NCBI RefSeq assembly: GCF_016613535.2
Contig: NZ_CP071518.1
Coordinates: forward strand, 3,162,001-3,226,000
Length of the DNA: 64,000 nt
From: Lysobacter solisilvae
Lineage (GTDB): Bacteria; Pseudomonadota; Gammaproteobacteria; Xanthomonadales; Xanthomonadaceae
Direction: 5' to 3'
Each line of letters begins with the position of its first letter. The stretch's first letter is position 1. Below, one piece after another: positions 14,709 to 23,932 of this stretch. Below the pieces are notes generated by a model. The model saw only the letters and a list, made by a program, of their open reading frames with translations, was not told the origin of the DNA and made no database searches. Position numbers and translations under genes: made by a program.

Positions 14709-16085
14709 ATGACCGAATTCACCGACCTGCCCCTCAACCCGGCACTTTTCCAGGGGCTGGACGCGCTGGGCCACGTGCAGATGACCCCGATCCAGGCCCA
14801 GGGCCTGCCCGCCCTGCTCGAGGGCCGGGACCTGATCGCCCAGGCGCCCACCGGCAGCGGCAAGACGGCCGCCTTCGGCCTGGCCCTGCTCCATCGCATC
14901 GACGTCGCCCAGACCCGCCTGCAGGCCCTGGTGCTGTGCCCCACTCGCGAACTGGCCGACCAGGTCGCCAAGCACATCCGCAAGCTCGCCACCGGCCTGC
15001 CCAACGTCAAGGTGACCACGCTCACCGGCGGCACCGCGCTGGCGCCGCAACTGGCGTCGCTGGGCCAGCACGCCCCGCATGTCGTGGTCGGCACGCCCGG
15101 ACGCATCCAGGAACTGCTGCGCAAGCGCGTGCTGGACCTGCGCGACATCCACGTGGTCGTGCTCGACGAGGCCGACCGCATGCTGGACATGGGCTTCGAG
15201 GAGCCCATCCGCGAGATCCTGGGCCGCACGCCGGGCAAGCGGCAGACCCTGCTCTTCTCGGCCACCTACCCCGACGCCATCCGCGCCATCGCCAGCCAGT
15301 ACCAGCGCGATCCGCTGGTGGTGACCGTGGAAGGCAGCGAGCAGCCGACCACGATCGTGCAGCGCTTCTTCGACGTCGACCCGGCCCAGAAGCCCTCGGC
15401 ACTGGCCGGCCTGCTGCTGGAATACGCACCCGAGTCGGCGGTGGTGTTCTGCAACATGAAGCGCGACATCGAGGATGTCGTCGCCTCGCTCACCCACCTG
15501 GGCTTCTCCGCGCTGGCGCTGCACGGCGACATGGAGCAGCGCGACCGCGACGAGGTGCTGGTGCGCTTCGCCAACCGCAGCTGCAACGTGCTGGTGGCCA
15601 GCGACGTGGCCGCGCGCGGGCTGGACATCGACGACCTGGGCGCGGTGGTCAACTACGACGTGCCGACCGACGTCGACACCTACACCCACCGCATCGGGCG
15701 CACCGGCCGCGCCGGCCGCGAGGGCCTGGCGCTCACGCTGTGCACGCCGCGCGAAATGCCGCGGGCCAACGCGTTGTCCTCGCAGCTGGGCTCGCCGATC
15801 CGCTGGGAACGCCCGGTGCTGGCCACGCTGCAGGCCCGCATCGCGCCACGCGCCACGGCGGTGACGCTGTGCATCGACGCGGGCAAGACCGACAAGCTGC
15901 GTCCGGGCGACATCGTCGGCGCGATCACCGGCGATGCCGGCCTGCCCGGCGACGCGATCGGCAAGATCGACGTGTACGCCACCCGCAGCTATGTCGCCAT
16001 CGCCCGTCCACACGCGGACAAGGCGCTGGCGCGCCTGCAGGCCGGCAAGATCAAGGGCCGCAAGTTCCGCATCCGCAAGCTGTGA
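14709..16085 (+). CDS. dbpA: ATP-dependent RNA helicase DbpA, 458 aa
   Basis: A DEAD-box helicase that remodels 23S rRNA during large-subunit assembly. The ATG at 14709 starts [17 protein letters not shown]. The Q motif is TPIQAQGLP, motif I is APTGSGKT near residue 48, motif II is VLDEADRML near 150, motif III is SAT near 186, and motif VI is [11 protein letters not shown] near 330. The C-terminal RNA-binding domain (about 380-458) starts [24 protein letters not shown], the RRM-like region that gives DbpA its specificity for hairpin 92 of 23S rRNA. The next gene overlaps by four bases (GTGA). Confidence 0.96.
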   Translation: MTEFTDLPLNPALFQGLDALGHVQMTPIQAQGLPALLEGRDLIAQAPTGSGKTAAFGLALLHRIDVAQTRLQALVLCPTRELADQVAKHIRKLATGLPNVKVTTLTGGTALAPQLASLGQHAPHVVVGTPGRIQELLRKRVLDLRDIHVVVLDEADRMLDMGFEEPIREILGRTPGKRQTLLFSATYPDAIRAIASQYQRDPLVVTVEGSEQPTTIVQRFFDVDPAQKPSALAGLLLEYAPESAVVFCNMKRDIEDVVASLTHLGFSALALHGDMEQRDRDEVLVRFANRSCNVLVASDVAARGLDIDDLGAVVNYDVPTDVDTYTHRIGRTGRAGREGLALTLCTPREMPRANALSSQLGSPIRWERPVLATLQARIAPRATAVTLCIDAGKTDKLRPGDIVGAITGDAGLPGDAIGKIDVYATRSYVAIARPHADKALARLQAGKIKGRKFRIRKL

Positions 16086-16597
16086 CCGCGACGGACGCCG
16101 CGCCTTCGGATGCGCCGCAGATCTGGGTGGACGCCGACGCCTGCCCCGGGCCGGTGAAGGAGATCCTGTTCCGCGCCGCGGAGCGCGCCCGGGTCTGCGT
16201 GACCCTGGTGGCCAACCAGTGGCTGCGCACGCCCGGCTCGCGTTTCGTCCGCGCGGTGCAGGTGGTGGGGGGCTACGACGAGGCCGACGATGCGATCGTC
16301 GAGCGCGTCCAGGCCGGCGACCTGGTGGTCACCCAGGACATCCCGCTGGCCGCCCGCGTGCTCGAAAAGGGCGCGGTGGCGGTCAATCCGCGCGGCGAGC
16401 CGTTCACGCCGGACAACATCGCCCAGCGCCTGTCGATGCGTAATTTCATGGAGGAGCTGCGCGGCGCCGGCGTGCAGACCGGCGGCCCGGCGGCGTTCCA
16501 TGCGCGCGACCGCCAGGCCTTCGCCAACCAGCTGGACCGTTGGCTGGCCCAGCGGGCCAGTCCGCCTGCTACGTCGAGCACACCGGGCGGAGGCTGA
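16082..16597 (+). CDS. yaiI: YaiI/YqxD family protein (DUF188), 171 aa
   Basis: A GTG start overlaps the dbpA stop. The sequence [20 protein letters not shown] at about residue 13 is the family signature. It is followed by [30 protein letters not shown], and [25 protein letters not shown], with the conserved D-E-x-D and T-Q-D-I-P-L-A residues. The family is PIN-like (probably a nuclease fold), though its reaction is unproven. It is coupled in translation to dbpA upstream and lies five bases before the next gene, indicating one operon. Confidence 0.92.
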   Translation: MTATDAAPSDAPQIWVDADACPGPVKEILFRAAERARVCVTLVANQWLRTPGSRFVRAVQVVGGYDEADDAIVERVQAGDLVVTQDIPLAARVLEKGAVAVNPRGEPFTPDNIAQRLSMRNFMEELRGAGVQTGGPAAFHARDRQAFANQLDRWLAQRASPPATSSTPGGG

Positions 16598-16601
16598 GGA
16601 G

Positions 16602-17792
16602 ATGCAGTCGTGCGATGTGCTGGTCATCGGCGGCGGCGCGGCCGGACTGATGTGCGCCATCACCGCCGGCCAGCGCGGCCTGCGCGCGGTGGTGATCGAA
16701 CACGCCAACCGCGTCGGCAAGAAGATCCTGATGTCCGGCGGCGGCCGCTGCAACTTCACCAACACCGGCGCCTCGCCCGCGCAGTACCTGTCGGCCAACC
16801 GCCACTTCTGCAAGTCGGCGCTGGCCCGCTACACGCCGGCGCATTTCATCGAGCTGGTCGACCGGCACGGCATCGCCTGGCACGAAAAGGAGCTGGGCCA
16901 GTTGTTCTGCGACGAGTCGTCCAAGCAGATCGTGAAGATGCTGCTCGACGAATGCGAAGCCGCCGGCGTGCGCATCCACACCCAGTGCAGCATCGAGCGC
17001 GTCGCGCACGGCGACAGCGGGCAGTTCCACCTGCACACCACGCGCGGCGCCTTCAGCGCGCCGGCGCTGGTGGTGGCCAGCGGCGGGCTGTCGATCCCGA
17101 GCATGGGTGCGAGCGGCTTCGGCTTCGAGCTGGCGCGCCAGTTCGGACACAGCGTGCTGCCCACGCGCGCCGGCCTGGTGCCGCTCACGCTCAGCGGCAA
17201 GCACCAGGAGCGGCTGGAGGATCTCAGCGGCGTGGCGTTTCCGGTCGAGGCGCGCTGCGGCAAGGCGGCCTTCCACAACCATCTGCTGATCACCCACCGT
17301 GGCATCAGCGGGCCGGCGATCCTGCAGATCTCCTCCTACTGGCAGCCGGGCGACGACCTGCGCCTGGACCTGCTGCCCGGCCAGGACGCGCTGGAGTCGC
17401 TGCACCGCTGGCAGGCGCAGCGGCCCGCCGCGGAACTGAAGACCGTGCTGGGCGACGTGCTGCCCAAGCGCTTCGCCCAGCGTCTGTGCGAGGTGTGGCT
17501 GCCCAATCGCCCGATGAAGCAGTACAACGAGCCGCAGCTGCGCGAACTGGCCGCGCAGCTGGAAGCCTGGCCCCTGGTGGCCAGCGGCACCGAGGGCTAC
17601 CGCACGGCGGAAGTGACCCTGGGCGGCGTCGACACCGACGAACTGTCCTCCAGCACGATGCAGTCCCGGCGCGTGCCCGGCCTGTACTTCATCGGCGAGG
17701 TGGTCGACGTCACCGGCTGGCTGGGTGGTTACAACTTCCAGTGGGCGTGGGCATCGGCGCACGCGGCGGGCAGCGCGGTGCTGCAGGAGTAG
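16602..17792 (+). CDS. BaiN/HI0933-type flavoprotein (NAD(P)/FAD-dependent), 396 aa
   Basis: The ATG at 16602 has GAGGCTGAGGAG upstream. The FAD-binding Rossmann motif GGGAAGLMCA is at residues 10-19, then GKKILMSGGGRCNFTN near 40-55, and the second FAD/GG motif FIGEVVDVTGWLGGYNFQW near 365-385. This is the HI0933/BaiN family, of which one member reduces a steroid intermediate. The substrate in most bacteria is unknown. It is the last gene of the dbpA-yaiI cluster. Confidence 0.93.
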   Translation: MQSCDVLVIGGGAAGLMCAITAGQRGLRAVVIEHANRVGKKILMSGGGRCNFTNTGASPAQYLSANRHFCKSALARYTPAHFIELVDRHGIAWHEKELGQLFCDESSKQIVKMLLDECEAAGVRIHTQCSIERVAHGDSGQFHLHTTRGAFSAPALVVASGGLSIPSMGASGFGFELARQFGHSVLPTRAGLVPLTLSGKHQERLEDLSGVAFPVEARCGKAAFHNHLLITHRGISGPAILQISSYWQPGDDLRLDLLPGQDALESLHRWQAQRPAAELKTVLGDVLPKRFAQRLCEVWLPNRPMKQYNEPQLRELAAQLEAWPLVASGTEGYRTAEVTLGGVDTDELSSSTMQSRRVPGLYFIGEVVDVTGWLGGYNFQWAWASAHAAGSAVLQE

Positions 17793-17837
17793 GACCAGAC
17801 CAGCCGGGCAACCCTTGCGGGCGCCTGTCCGGCCCCG

Positions 17838-18446
17838 TCACTGCTTGTGCGTGACCGCGCGGCGCAGGTTGATGCGCGCCTGCGCGTCGAAGCGCGCGTG
17901 GCCCCAGTCGCTCAGGAAGATGCGTTCGCGGCCCAGCAATCCTTTCAGGAAGCGGCGGCGGTTGAGTTTGTAGAGCCACGCCGGAACCTCGCCGCGGTAT
18001 TCGGCGGCGATCGCGCGGTCGTACGCGCTGAAGGTGTCCGGATCGCTGCCCAGGATCGCCATGTCGCAGTCGAGGAACTGTGCGGCATCGCGATCGACCT
18101 CGCCCGGCTGCAGGCGCCCGTGGCGTGCCGTCAGCAGGATGAGCTCTTCGACGCGTCCACTGTCCACGCCGGGTTGCGGCCAGCGCTGCAGGTGCTCGCG
18201 CGCCAGCCCGGCGGAGCGGGCTTCGTTGTCGGCGCGGCCGGGCTCGTAGATCGCGTCGTGGTAGAGCACCGCCAGCCTGGCTTCAGCCTCGCGCTCGAAG
18301 CCGGCTTCCTGCGTGGCGGCATCGAAATGGCGCAGGACCTCGCCGACGTGGCGGACGTTGTGGTACGCCCGCGCCGGCGTCGCATAGGCGGCTTCCAGCG
18401 CGAGCTGTTGTTCGGCGGGCAGCGATGCCAGGAATTCGTGGGGCAT
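17838..18446 (-). CDS. HD-superfamily predicted metal-dependent hydrolase, 202 aa
   Basis: The ATG at 18444-18446 is chosen because upstream residues have no coding character. The sequence has YHNVRHVGEVLRHFD, then LAVLYHDAIYEPGR (the H-D pair), then ARLGREHLQRW and a C-terminal FLDCDMAILGSDPDTFSAYDRAI. These residues match the HD superfamily pattern of small predicted phosphohydrolases. The substrate is unknown. It converges with the flavoprotein gene. Confidence 0.85.
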   Translation of the reverse strand: MPHEFLASLPAEQQLALEAAYATPARAYHNVRHVGEVLRHFDAATQEAGFEREAEARLAVLYHDAIYEPGRADNEARSAGLAREHLQRWPQPGVDSGRVEELILLTARHGRLQPGEVDRDAAQFLDCDMAILGSDPDTFSAYDRAIAAEYRGEVPAWLYKLNRRRFLKGLLGRERIFLSDWGHARFDAQARINLRRAVTHKQ

Positions 18447-18600
18447 GGGGGGACGCGCGGAGGGCGGATTGCAGGATAGCAATGCGTGGGGAGACGCCGT
18501 GCGTGGTGCGTCGACGTCTTCCCTGAGTGCGGCTGCTGTGCGCGGCGCAGCGGTGCGGCAGGGTGGCAGGAAACGCCGCGATCTGCGGCCCCCATCCCAA

Positions 18601-18625
18601 CCTTCCCCCGCCGAGCGGGGGAAGG
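18601..18625. repeat. REP-like palindrome CCTTCCCCCGC-CGA-GCGGGGGAAGG
   Basis: A perfect 11-bp stem with a 3-base loop in intergenic DNA, of a form commonly scattered through Xanthomonadaceae genomes. It has no T run, so it is not a classic terminator, though the hairpin could stall transcription from either side. Confidence 0.75.
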
Positions 18626-18653
18626 GGCAGAGGCGCGGCGATCGGGTGGTGGG

Positions 18654-19592
18654 TCAGGCTGATTTATCCTTTGTCTTCGTGTCCTTCCCGCCCTGCCCGC
18701 GCAGCGTGCGGTTGAACAGCGTGAGCGTGCGCCGCCACGCTTCGCGCGCCGCGTCTTCGTCGTAGCGCGGCGTGGTGTCGTTGTGGAAGCCGTGCTGCGT
18801 GCCTTCGGGCTGGTAGACGGTGTACTTCACTCCGGCCGCCTTGAGCGCCGCCTCGTAGGCCGGCCATTCCTTGTTGATGCGTTCGTCGTTGGCCGCCAGC
18901 ACGACCAGCAGTTCGGCATTGATGTCGCCCACGTCCTCCAGCGGCGCCGCATTGCCATAGAACGGCGCCGCCGCGTCCAAGTCGGGGCACTGCGAGGCCA
19001 GGAAGTTGGACATGCCGCCGCCCCAGCAGAAGCCCACCGCGCCCATGCGGCCGTTGCTGCCTTCCACCGAGCGCAGGTACCGCGCGGCCGCGAGGAAGTC
19101 CTGCCGCGTCTTGTCCTGGTCGAGCGTGGCGAACTTCGCCCGCGCGGCGTCCTCGTCGCCGGGATAGCCGCCCAGCGGGAACAGCGCGTCGGGCGCGAAG
19201 GCGATGAAGTTCTCCAGCGCCATGCGACGGGCCACGTCCTCGATGTGCGGATTCAGGCCGCGGTTCTCGTGGCTCACCAGCACCAGCGGCAAGGGTCCGG
19301 CTGCCTTGGCCGGACGCACCAGATAGCCGCGCCCCTTGCCGTATCCCTTCGGGGAATCGAACTCCACGAAGCCGGCCTGCAGGCGCTGGTCGTCCGGCTT
19401 GATCTGCTGCGCGGCGGCGAACTGCGGCGTCAGCGCGGCCAGCAGGGCGGCCGCGCCGGTGGCGCCCACCGCGAAACGCGCGGCGCCGGTCAGGAAGCCG
19501 CGCCGGTCGATCAGGCCGTGCACGTACTTGTCGAACAGATCCAGGACTTCCGGATCGAAGTCGCTCGCCTTGGGGCGCCGGGGCGTGGTCAT
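18654..19592 (-). CDS. Tat-exported dienelactone hydrolase family protein, 312 aa
   Basis: The start at 19592 gives an N-terminus with a twin-arginine signal (DRRGFLTGAARF at about residues 28-39) followed by a hydrophobic stretch (AVGATGAAALLAALTPQFAAA), so the protein is predicted to be exported folded. The dienelactone-hydrolase fold shows VLVSHENRGLN, the nucleophile Cys in GFCWGGG near residue 187, the Asp in AANDERIN, and the His in GTQHGFHN. This Cys-Asp-His triad is known from DLH, which opens the lactone ring in chlorocatechol breakdown. Here the substrate is unknown. It ends KTKDKSA. Confidence 0.9.
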   Translation of the reverse strand: MTTPRRPKASDFDPEVLDLFDKYVHGLIDRRGFLTGAARFAVGATGAAALLAALTPQFAAAQQIKPDDQRLQAGFVEFDSPKGYGKGRGYLVRPAKAAGPLPLVLVSHENRGLNPHIEDVARRMALENFIAFAPDALFPLGGYPGDEDAARAKFATLDQDKTRQDFLAAARYLRSVEGSNGRMGAVGFCWGGGMSNFLASQCPDLDAAAPFYGNAAPLEDVGDINAELLVVLAANDERINKEWPAYEAALKAAGVKYTVYQPEGTQHGFHNDTTPRYDEDAAREAWRRTLTLFNRTLRGQGGKDTKTKDKSA

Positions 19593-19741
19593 GGGGTCTC
19601 CGCGGAAGTCGGCTCGCGCGCGAAGATAGCCCGGCGGCCTGTTAGCGCGCCGACAAGACGGCGGGCATGGACGGGGCCTGACGACCCGCGACGCGTCGCC
19701 GCGCGGACCCACAAGAGCGGACCCACAAAAGCGGACCCCAC

Positions 19742-19772
19742 AAAAAACGATCCCCGGCCAGGCCGGGGATCG
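19742..19772 (-). terminator. Rho-independent terminator of the HYR-repeat gene
   Basis: On the minus strand a 12-bp stem (CGATCCCCGGCC / GGCCGGGGATCG) is followed by six T residues. It lies 26 bases beyond the stop of the gene at 19799. Confidence 0.93.
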
Positions 19773-19798
19773 CTCCGATGGCACGCAGGGGAACGCGC

Positions 19799-22700
19799 CT
19801 AGCGGAACTTGAACACCGCAGTGCGCACAGTCCCGTCCTTGAGGGTGACGCGCAGCTGGCGGCAACCCAGCCAGCCCTTGTCGGTCTTCCAAACGTAGAT
19901 GTACTGATCCGCGCCCGCGTCGTACTGCAGGCTGCTGCCACCCGCGGTCACGGTCAGTTCGACCTCGTCGCTGGGCGCGCTGGCGCTGCAGGTCATCGCA
20001 CCGGACGCGGGCGAACCCGCGGCGAAGATCTGCAGCCCCTGGTTGCCGCCCAGGCTGAACTTCACCGGGATGGCGCTGCCCGCCTTGACCGTGTTGACCG
20101 CGACGTTGTCCACCGGCTGGAAGAAGCCGTTGAAGGCGTAGCTCACGGTCACCCGGAAGCTGCCGGTGGCGGTGTTGCCCGCGTCATCGGTGGCCGAGCA
20201 CTGCACCACGGTGGTGCCCATCGGGAACGTGCCCGGCGGCGGCGTGCATTGCACCGGCACGTCGGCGTCGACCAGGTCGGTGGCCGTGGGCATGGTGTAG
20301 TTCACGGTCGCCTGCGAGTTGCCCGCGGCATTGACGGCGATGTCCACCAGGCCCGAGAGCACTGGCCGGGTGGTGTCCACCACGGTGACGGTGAAGCTCT
20401 TGGCGGCCGCCGCATTGCCATGGCTGTCGGCGACGTTGCAGGTCACGGTGGTGCCGCCCAGCCCGAACTGCGCGCCGGACGCGGGCGAGCAGACCGGGGT
20501 CAGGTCACCATCCACCAGGTCGTGGGCCGTGGCGACGAACGAGGCGTGCGCGCCATTGGGCCCGGTGGCTTCGCGGGTGAACGAGGCCGGCACGGTCAGC
20601 GTGGGCGGAGTGGAGTCGACCACGGTGACGGTGAACTGCTGGCTGGCCGATGCATTGCCGTGCCCGTCGATGGCATAGCAGCTCACATTCGTGGTGCCCA
20701 GCGGGAAGACCTGGCCCGAGTCGGCCGTGCAGGTCGGCGTGACGCTGCCGTCGACCAGATCCACCGCCGAGACGGTGAACGGGACGGCCGCGCCCAGCGG
20801 ACCGGTGGCCTCGGCCTGCAGCGGACCAGGCACGGTGAGCGCCGGCGGCGTCGTATCCACCACGGTGACCACGAAGCTCACCGGCTCGGCGGCGTTGCCG
20901 TGGGCATCGATGGCGTTGCAGACCACGGTGGTGGCATCGAGCGGGAACACGGTGCCCGAAGCCGGGGCGCAGCTCGCGTCCGCCGTGCCGTCGACGATGT
21001 CGTGCTTGAGCGCGGTGAAGGTCACCAGCGCGCCGGACGGGCCCGTGGCTTCCACGGAGAACGGGCCGGGCGCTTCCAGCGTCGGCGCCGTGGTGTCCTC
21101 AACGGTGACGGTGAAGTTCGCCGAGCCGGTGTTGCCGTTGGCGTCGGTCTTCGTGCAGGTGACCTGCGTGGCGGCGATCGGGAACATGCTGCCGGACGCC
21201 GGCACGCAGCTCGCGTCGCCGCTGCCGTCGACCGCATCGGTCCAGGTCGCGGAGAAGGTGGCCGTGGCACCGTCGGCGCCGGTGGCTTCCAGCGTGAACG
21301 AGTCGGGCACCTGCACTTCCGGTGCGACCGTGTCGTCCACGGTCACCGAGAACGACTGGCTGGCCGAGGTGTTCTGGCGCTGGTCGGTGGCCGAGCAGCT
21401 GACCACATGCGTGCCGATGGCAAGCGTGCTGCCGCTCGCCGGGATGCAGGCGGCCTCGCCGGCGCCATCGACGGCGTCCTGCGTGGGCACGGCGAAGCTC
21501 ACGCTGGCGCCGTCGCCCGCGGTGGCTTCCACCGTGAAATCCGCGGGCACTTCGAACGCCGGCGCGGTGGTGTCGGTGACCGTGACGTCGAAGGAGTCCG
21601 AAGACGTGTTGCCGGCCGAGTCCTTCGCCGTGCATTCCACGGCCGTCGTGGCGGCCTTGGCCGGCGCGACGCCGAGGGCGAAGGTGCTGCCGGACGCCGG
21701 AGCGCAGGAGAAATTCGCCGCGTCCACCAGGCTGCCGTCCACCGCGTCGAAGGCCGACGCCGCATACGCGATCACGTTGCCCGACGGGCCCTGCGCCTCC
21801 TCGGTGATGTCGCCCGGAAGCGTCAGCACAGGCGCGGTGATGTCACGCACCAGCACTTCGCATTCGTCGAAGGTGAAGGCGCCGGTGAAGTCGCGCGTGG
21901 TCAGGCGGAAGGTGAAGTTGCCCGGCTGCTGGTAGCCCAGGGTCGGCGCGGTAAGCGCGAGCGTGGCGCCGGAGAAGCCGCTCAGGTCCAGCGCGGGCCA
22001 GCCGCCGGTCCAGTCGTAGTGCGCGATGCCGTCGTCGCTGTCGGTGCTGCCGTTGCCGAGGAGGGAGAACTGCTCTCTTTCATCGACGGCCAGCGGGCAC
22101 TGGATCCTGGCGACCGGTGGATCGTTGATCCAGGACACGTTGACGGTGACATCCTCGTTGTCGACGTACACGCCGTCGCTCACCGTCAGGCGGAACACCA
22201 GCGTGTCACCGCTGGGATAGGCCGTGTTGGGGGCGATGAAGGAAGCCACCTGCGCGTTCGGCGTAGCCAGGGTGACCGGCGTGCCGGACAGCTGCTGCCA
22301 CGAGTAGGTGAGCGCGTGGTTCTCCGGATCGCTGGAGCCCAGGCCGCTGAGCAGGACCTGCACGTTTTCGTCCGCGATCGGCGGCGAGGCCGCGGCAACG
22401 GCGGTGGGCGGCAGGTTGGCGGCCGGCACCAGGATGTCGAGCACGTTGAGGGTGACAGCCGTCGACCAGGTGCCGGGGCATGCGGGAACCGTGCTGGTGA
22501 TGGTCAGCACGACGGTGACGACTTCGCCGGTCCAAGTCGGCGGCGCGCCCACGGGCTTGACCACATTGGGCAGCGTGAAGTGCGTGGACATGCCGCTGGT
22601 GGGCGCGATCACGCCGGCGGTGCCCGCGCCCTGCGACCAGGTGTAGGTCACGCCCGTGCCGAGCGTTGGCCGCGAGGAGGGGTTGGCACTGAAGTCCATC

Positions 22701-22906
22701 GCGTTGCGCACGAACGTGCCCGGCGGGGATTCGACGTAGTCCGGGACGTTGTCGTAGACCTGCTGGCCCTGGATCTTTGCGCCGCGGTTGCCGGCATTGC
22801 CGCAGGTCACGCTCTGCGCGTAGGCCGGCATGCTGGCGATGATCGCCGCCAGGAAAGCGAATGCACCCAAAACGCGCATCGATGCGCGACTAGTCGACGT
22901 GTTCAT
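19799..22906 (-). CDS. Secreted protein with seven HYR repeats and PxKF C-terminus, 1035 aa
   Basis: A large exported protein. The signal peptide is residues 1-30 (AFAFLAAIIASMPAYA). Residues about 31-355 contain PKD/cadherin-like domains (LSGLGSSDPENHALTYSW). Seven HYR repeats of about 80 residues follow (about 358-925), each opening with an A-P-x-(x)-x-V-P-x or P-P-x-L-T-V-P motif and carrying a Cys pair (SCAPASGS...ECTAKD). The C-terminal 105 residues form a PxKF domain (IPVKFSLGG). HYR domains are linked to adhesion. Roles in cell contact or surface display are inferred. A strong terminator follows and a LuxR regulator precedes it on the same strand. Confidence 0.9.
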   Translation of the reverse strand: MNTSTSRASMRVLGAFAFLAAIIASMPAYAQSVTCGNAGNRGAKIQGQQVYDNVPDYVESPPGTFVRNAMDFSANPSSRPTLGTGVTYTWSQGAGTAGVIAPTSGMSTHFTLPNVVKPVGAPPTWTGEVVTVVLTITSTVPACPGTWSTAVTLNVLDILVPAANLPPTAVAAASPPIADENVQVLLSGLGSSDPENHALTYSWQQLSGTPVTLATPNAQVASFIAPNTAYPSGDTLVFRLTVSDGVYVDNEDVTVNVSWINDPPVARIQCPLAVDEREQFSLLGNGSTDSDDGIAHYDWTGGWPALDLSGFSGATLALTAPTLGYQQPGNFTFRLTTRDFTGAFTFDECEVLVRDITAPVLTLPGDITEEAQGPSGNVIAYAASAFDAVDGSLVDAANFSCAPASGSTFALGVAPAKAATTAVECTAKDSAGNTSSDSFDVTVTDTTAPAFEVPADFTVEATAGDGASVSFAVPTQDAVDGAGEAACIPASGSTLAIGTHVVSCSATDQRQNTSASQSFSVTVDDTVAPEVQVPDSFTLEATGADGATATFSATWTDAVDGSGDASCVPASGSMFPIAATQVTCTKTDANGNTGSANFTVTVEDTTAPTLEAPGPFSVEATGPSGALVTFTALKHDIVDGTADASCAPASGTVFPLDATTVVCNAIDAHGNAAEPVSFVVTVVDTTPPALTVPGPLQAEATGPLGAAVPFTVSAVDLVDGSVTPTCTADSGQVFPLGTTNVSCYAIDGHGNASASQQFTVTVVDSTPPTLTVPASFTREATGPNGAHASFVATAHDLVDGDLTPVCSPASGAQFGLGGTTVTCNVADSHGNAAAAKSFTVTVVDTTRPVLSGLVDIAVNAAGNSQATVNYTMPTATDLVDADVPVQCTPPPGTFPMGTTVVQCSATDDAGNTATGSFRVTVSYAFNGFFQPVDNVAVNTVKAGSAIPVKFSLGGNQGLQIFAAGSPASGAMTCSASAPSDEVELTVTAGGSSLQYDAGADQYIYVWKTDKGWLGCRQLRVTLKDGTVRTAVFKFR

Positions 22907-22979
22907 GGTGTCCCCTGTTCCTGCCCCTGGCCCCCTGTGGCCGGAGCGATCACGCTAGGCGCGCCTGTCGAGGCGCGCA

Positions 22980-23657
22980 TCACCCACATGGGTGAGGCTC
23001 ACCGTTCCAGCTGACGCGCCACCAGGGCCACCAGGCCCGCCTGGGTGTGTGGGTGGACGTCTTCTGCATCGCCGCCTTGAGCTGCGTGCGCACGGTATGG
23101 ATCGAGCGGCCGGTGCAACGCGCCACCGCTTCCAGCGAGCCGATGGTGTAGAGGCCCAGGGCGCACTCGGCTTCGCGCGGCGTCAGGCCGAAGCCATCCC
23201 GCAGGCGCTGTACGGTGCGCTTCGGGCAGGCCTGCGGTTGCACGTCCACCAGCAGCACGTCGGCGACGGGAAGGTCGGCGCTCGCGCCGAAGTCCAGGCG
23301 CTGCAGCCGCACCGCCACCGTCGTCATCCCCGCCCGCAGTTGCACGGGCAGGACGGTGCGCGACGTCGCAGACTGCGCCATGACCGCCTGCAGGGCGCGG
23401 TTTAGCGCGGCCGCGTTGAGTTCGCCGCTGGCATGCAACAGGCCATCACGCATGTGCAGGGCCTCGCCATCGGCCAGTTGCTCGCGCGCCGCGGCATTGG
23501 CATGCCACACGCGCAGCACGGGGCCAGGCTCGACGAGCAGCAGCGGGCGCTCCAGGCAATCCAGCGTCGCCGCCAGCGAGCGCGCAAGGGCGATCCACCG
23601 CAGCAGTTCGGGACGCTCTTCGCGCCGAACACGACGATCCACGGCTGAATCAGGCAT
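22980..23657 (-). CDS. LuxR-type transcriptional regulator, C-terminal frameshift, 225 aa as read
   Basis: The ATG at 23657 starts MPDSAVDRRVRREERPELL. A LuxR-type helix-turn-helix is near residues 170-215 (GLTPREAECALGLYTIGSLEAVARCTGRSIHTVRTQL). The last 20 residues as read are aberrant (PRRAWWPWWR...). Two extra bases (CA) in the TGTGTG run at 23045-23050 cause this: without them the frame ends QAGLVALVARQLER with a stop at 22999, the normal LuxR tail. The N-terminal half is a helical PAS/other-like domain without a clear ligand-binding fold. It lies 73 bases upstream of the HYR gene on the same strand, so it may control it or be co-transcribed. Confidence 0.82.
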   Translation of the reverse strand: MPDSAVDRRVRREERPELLRWIALARSLAATLDCLERPLLLVEPGPVLRVWHANAAAREQLADGEALHMRDGLLHASGELNAAALNRALQAVMAQSATSRTVLPVQLRAGMTTVAVRLQRLDFGASADLPVADVLLVDVQPQACPKRTVQRLRDGFGLTPREAECALGLYTIGSLEAVARCTGRSIHTVRTQLKAAMQKTSTHTPRRAWWPWWRVSWNGEPHPCG

Positions 23658-23932
23658 CGCAATAGTCCCCTGGTGTTCCTGCCGGCGCGCAACACTCGAA
23701 GTCGCCCTGCCCCGATCAAGGCCTGGCCGGTGTTGCGTGCTCCCCCGCCGCGACGATAACGCCGGCTCGCGGCGCGCCGGGGAATTCCGGACGAGTGGGC
23801 ACTGGCGACGACTGAATGGAAACCACGGGCGGACGCCCAAGGACACAGCCGAGCCGCGCCGACGAACGGTGGCCGCATCAGGCCGGTGGGCTGCGTTGAA
23901 CCGAATGTCCCGTCCCCGTCGGGGAGTCCCCC

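Noticed and set aside
19778..23014. 1078-codon plus-strand frame opposite the HYR protein
   Set aside because: It is antisense to seven repeats and a signal peptide. Its composition is Arg/Gly/Ala/Val and shows no fold.
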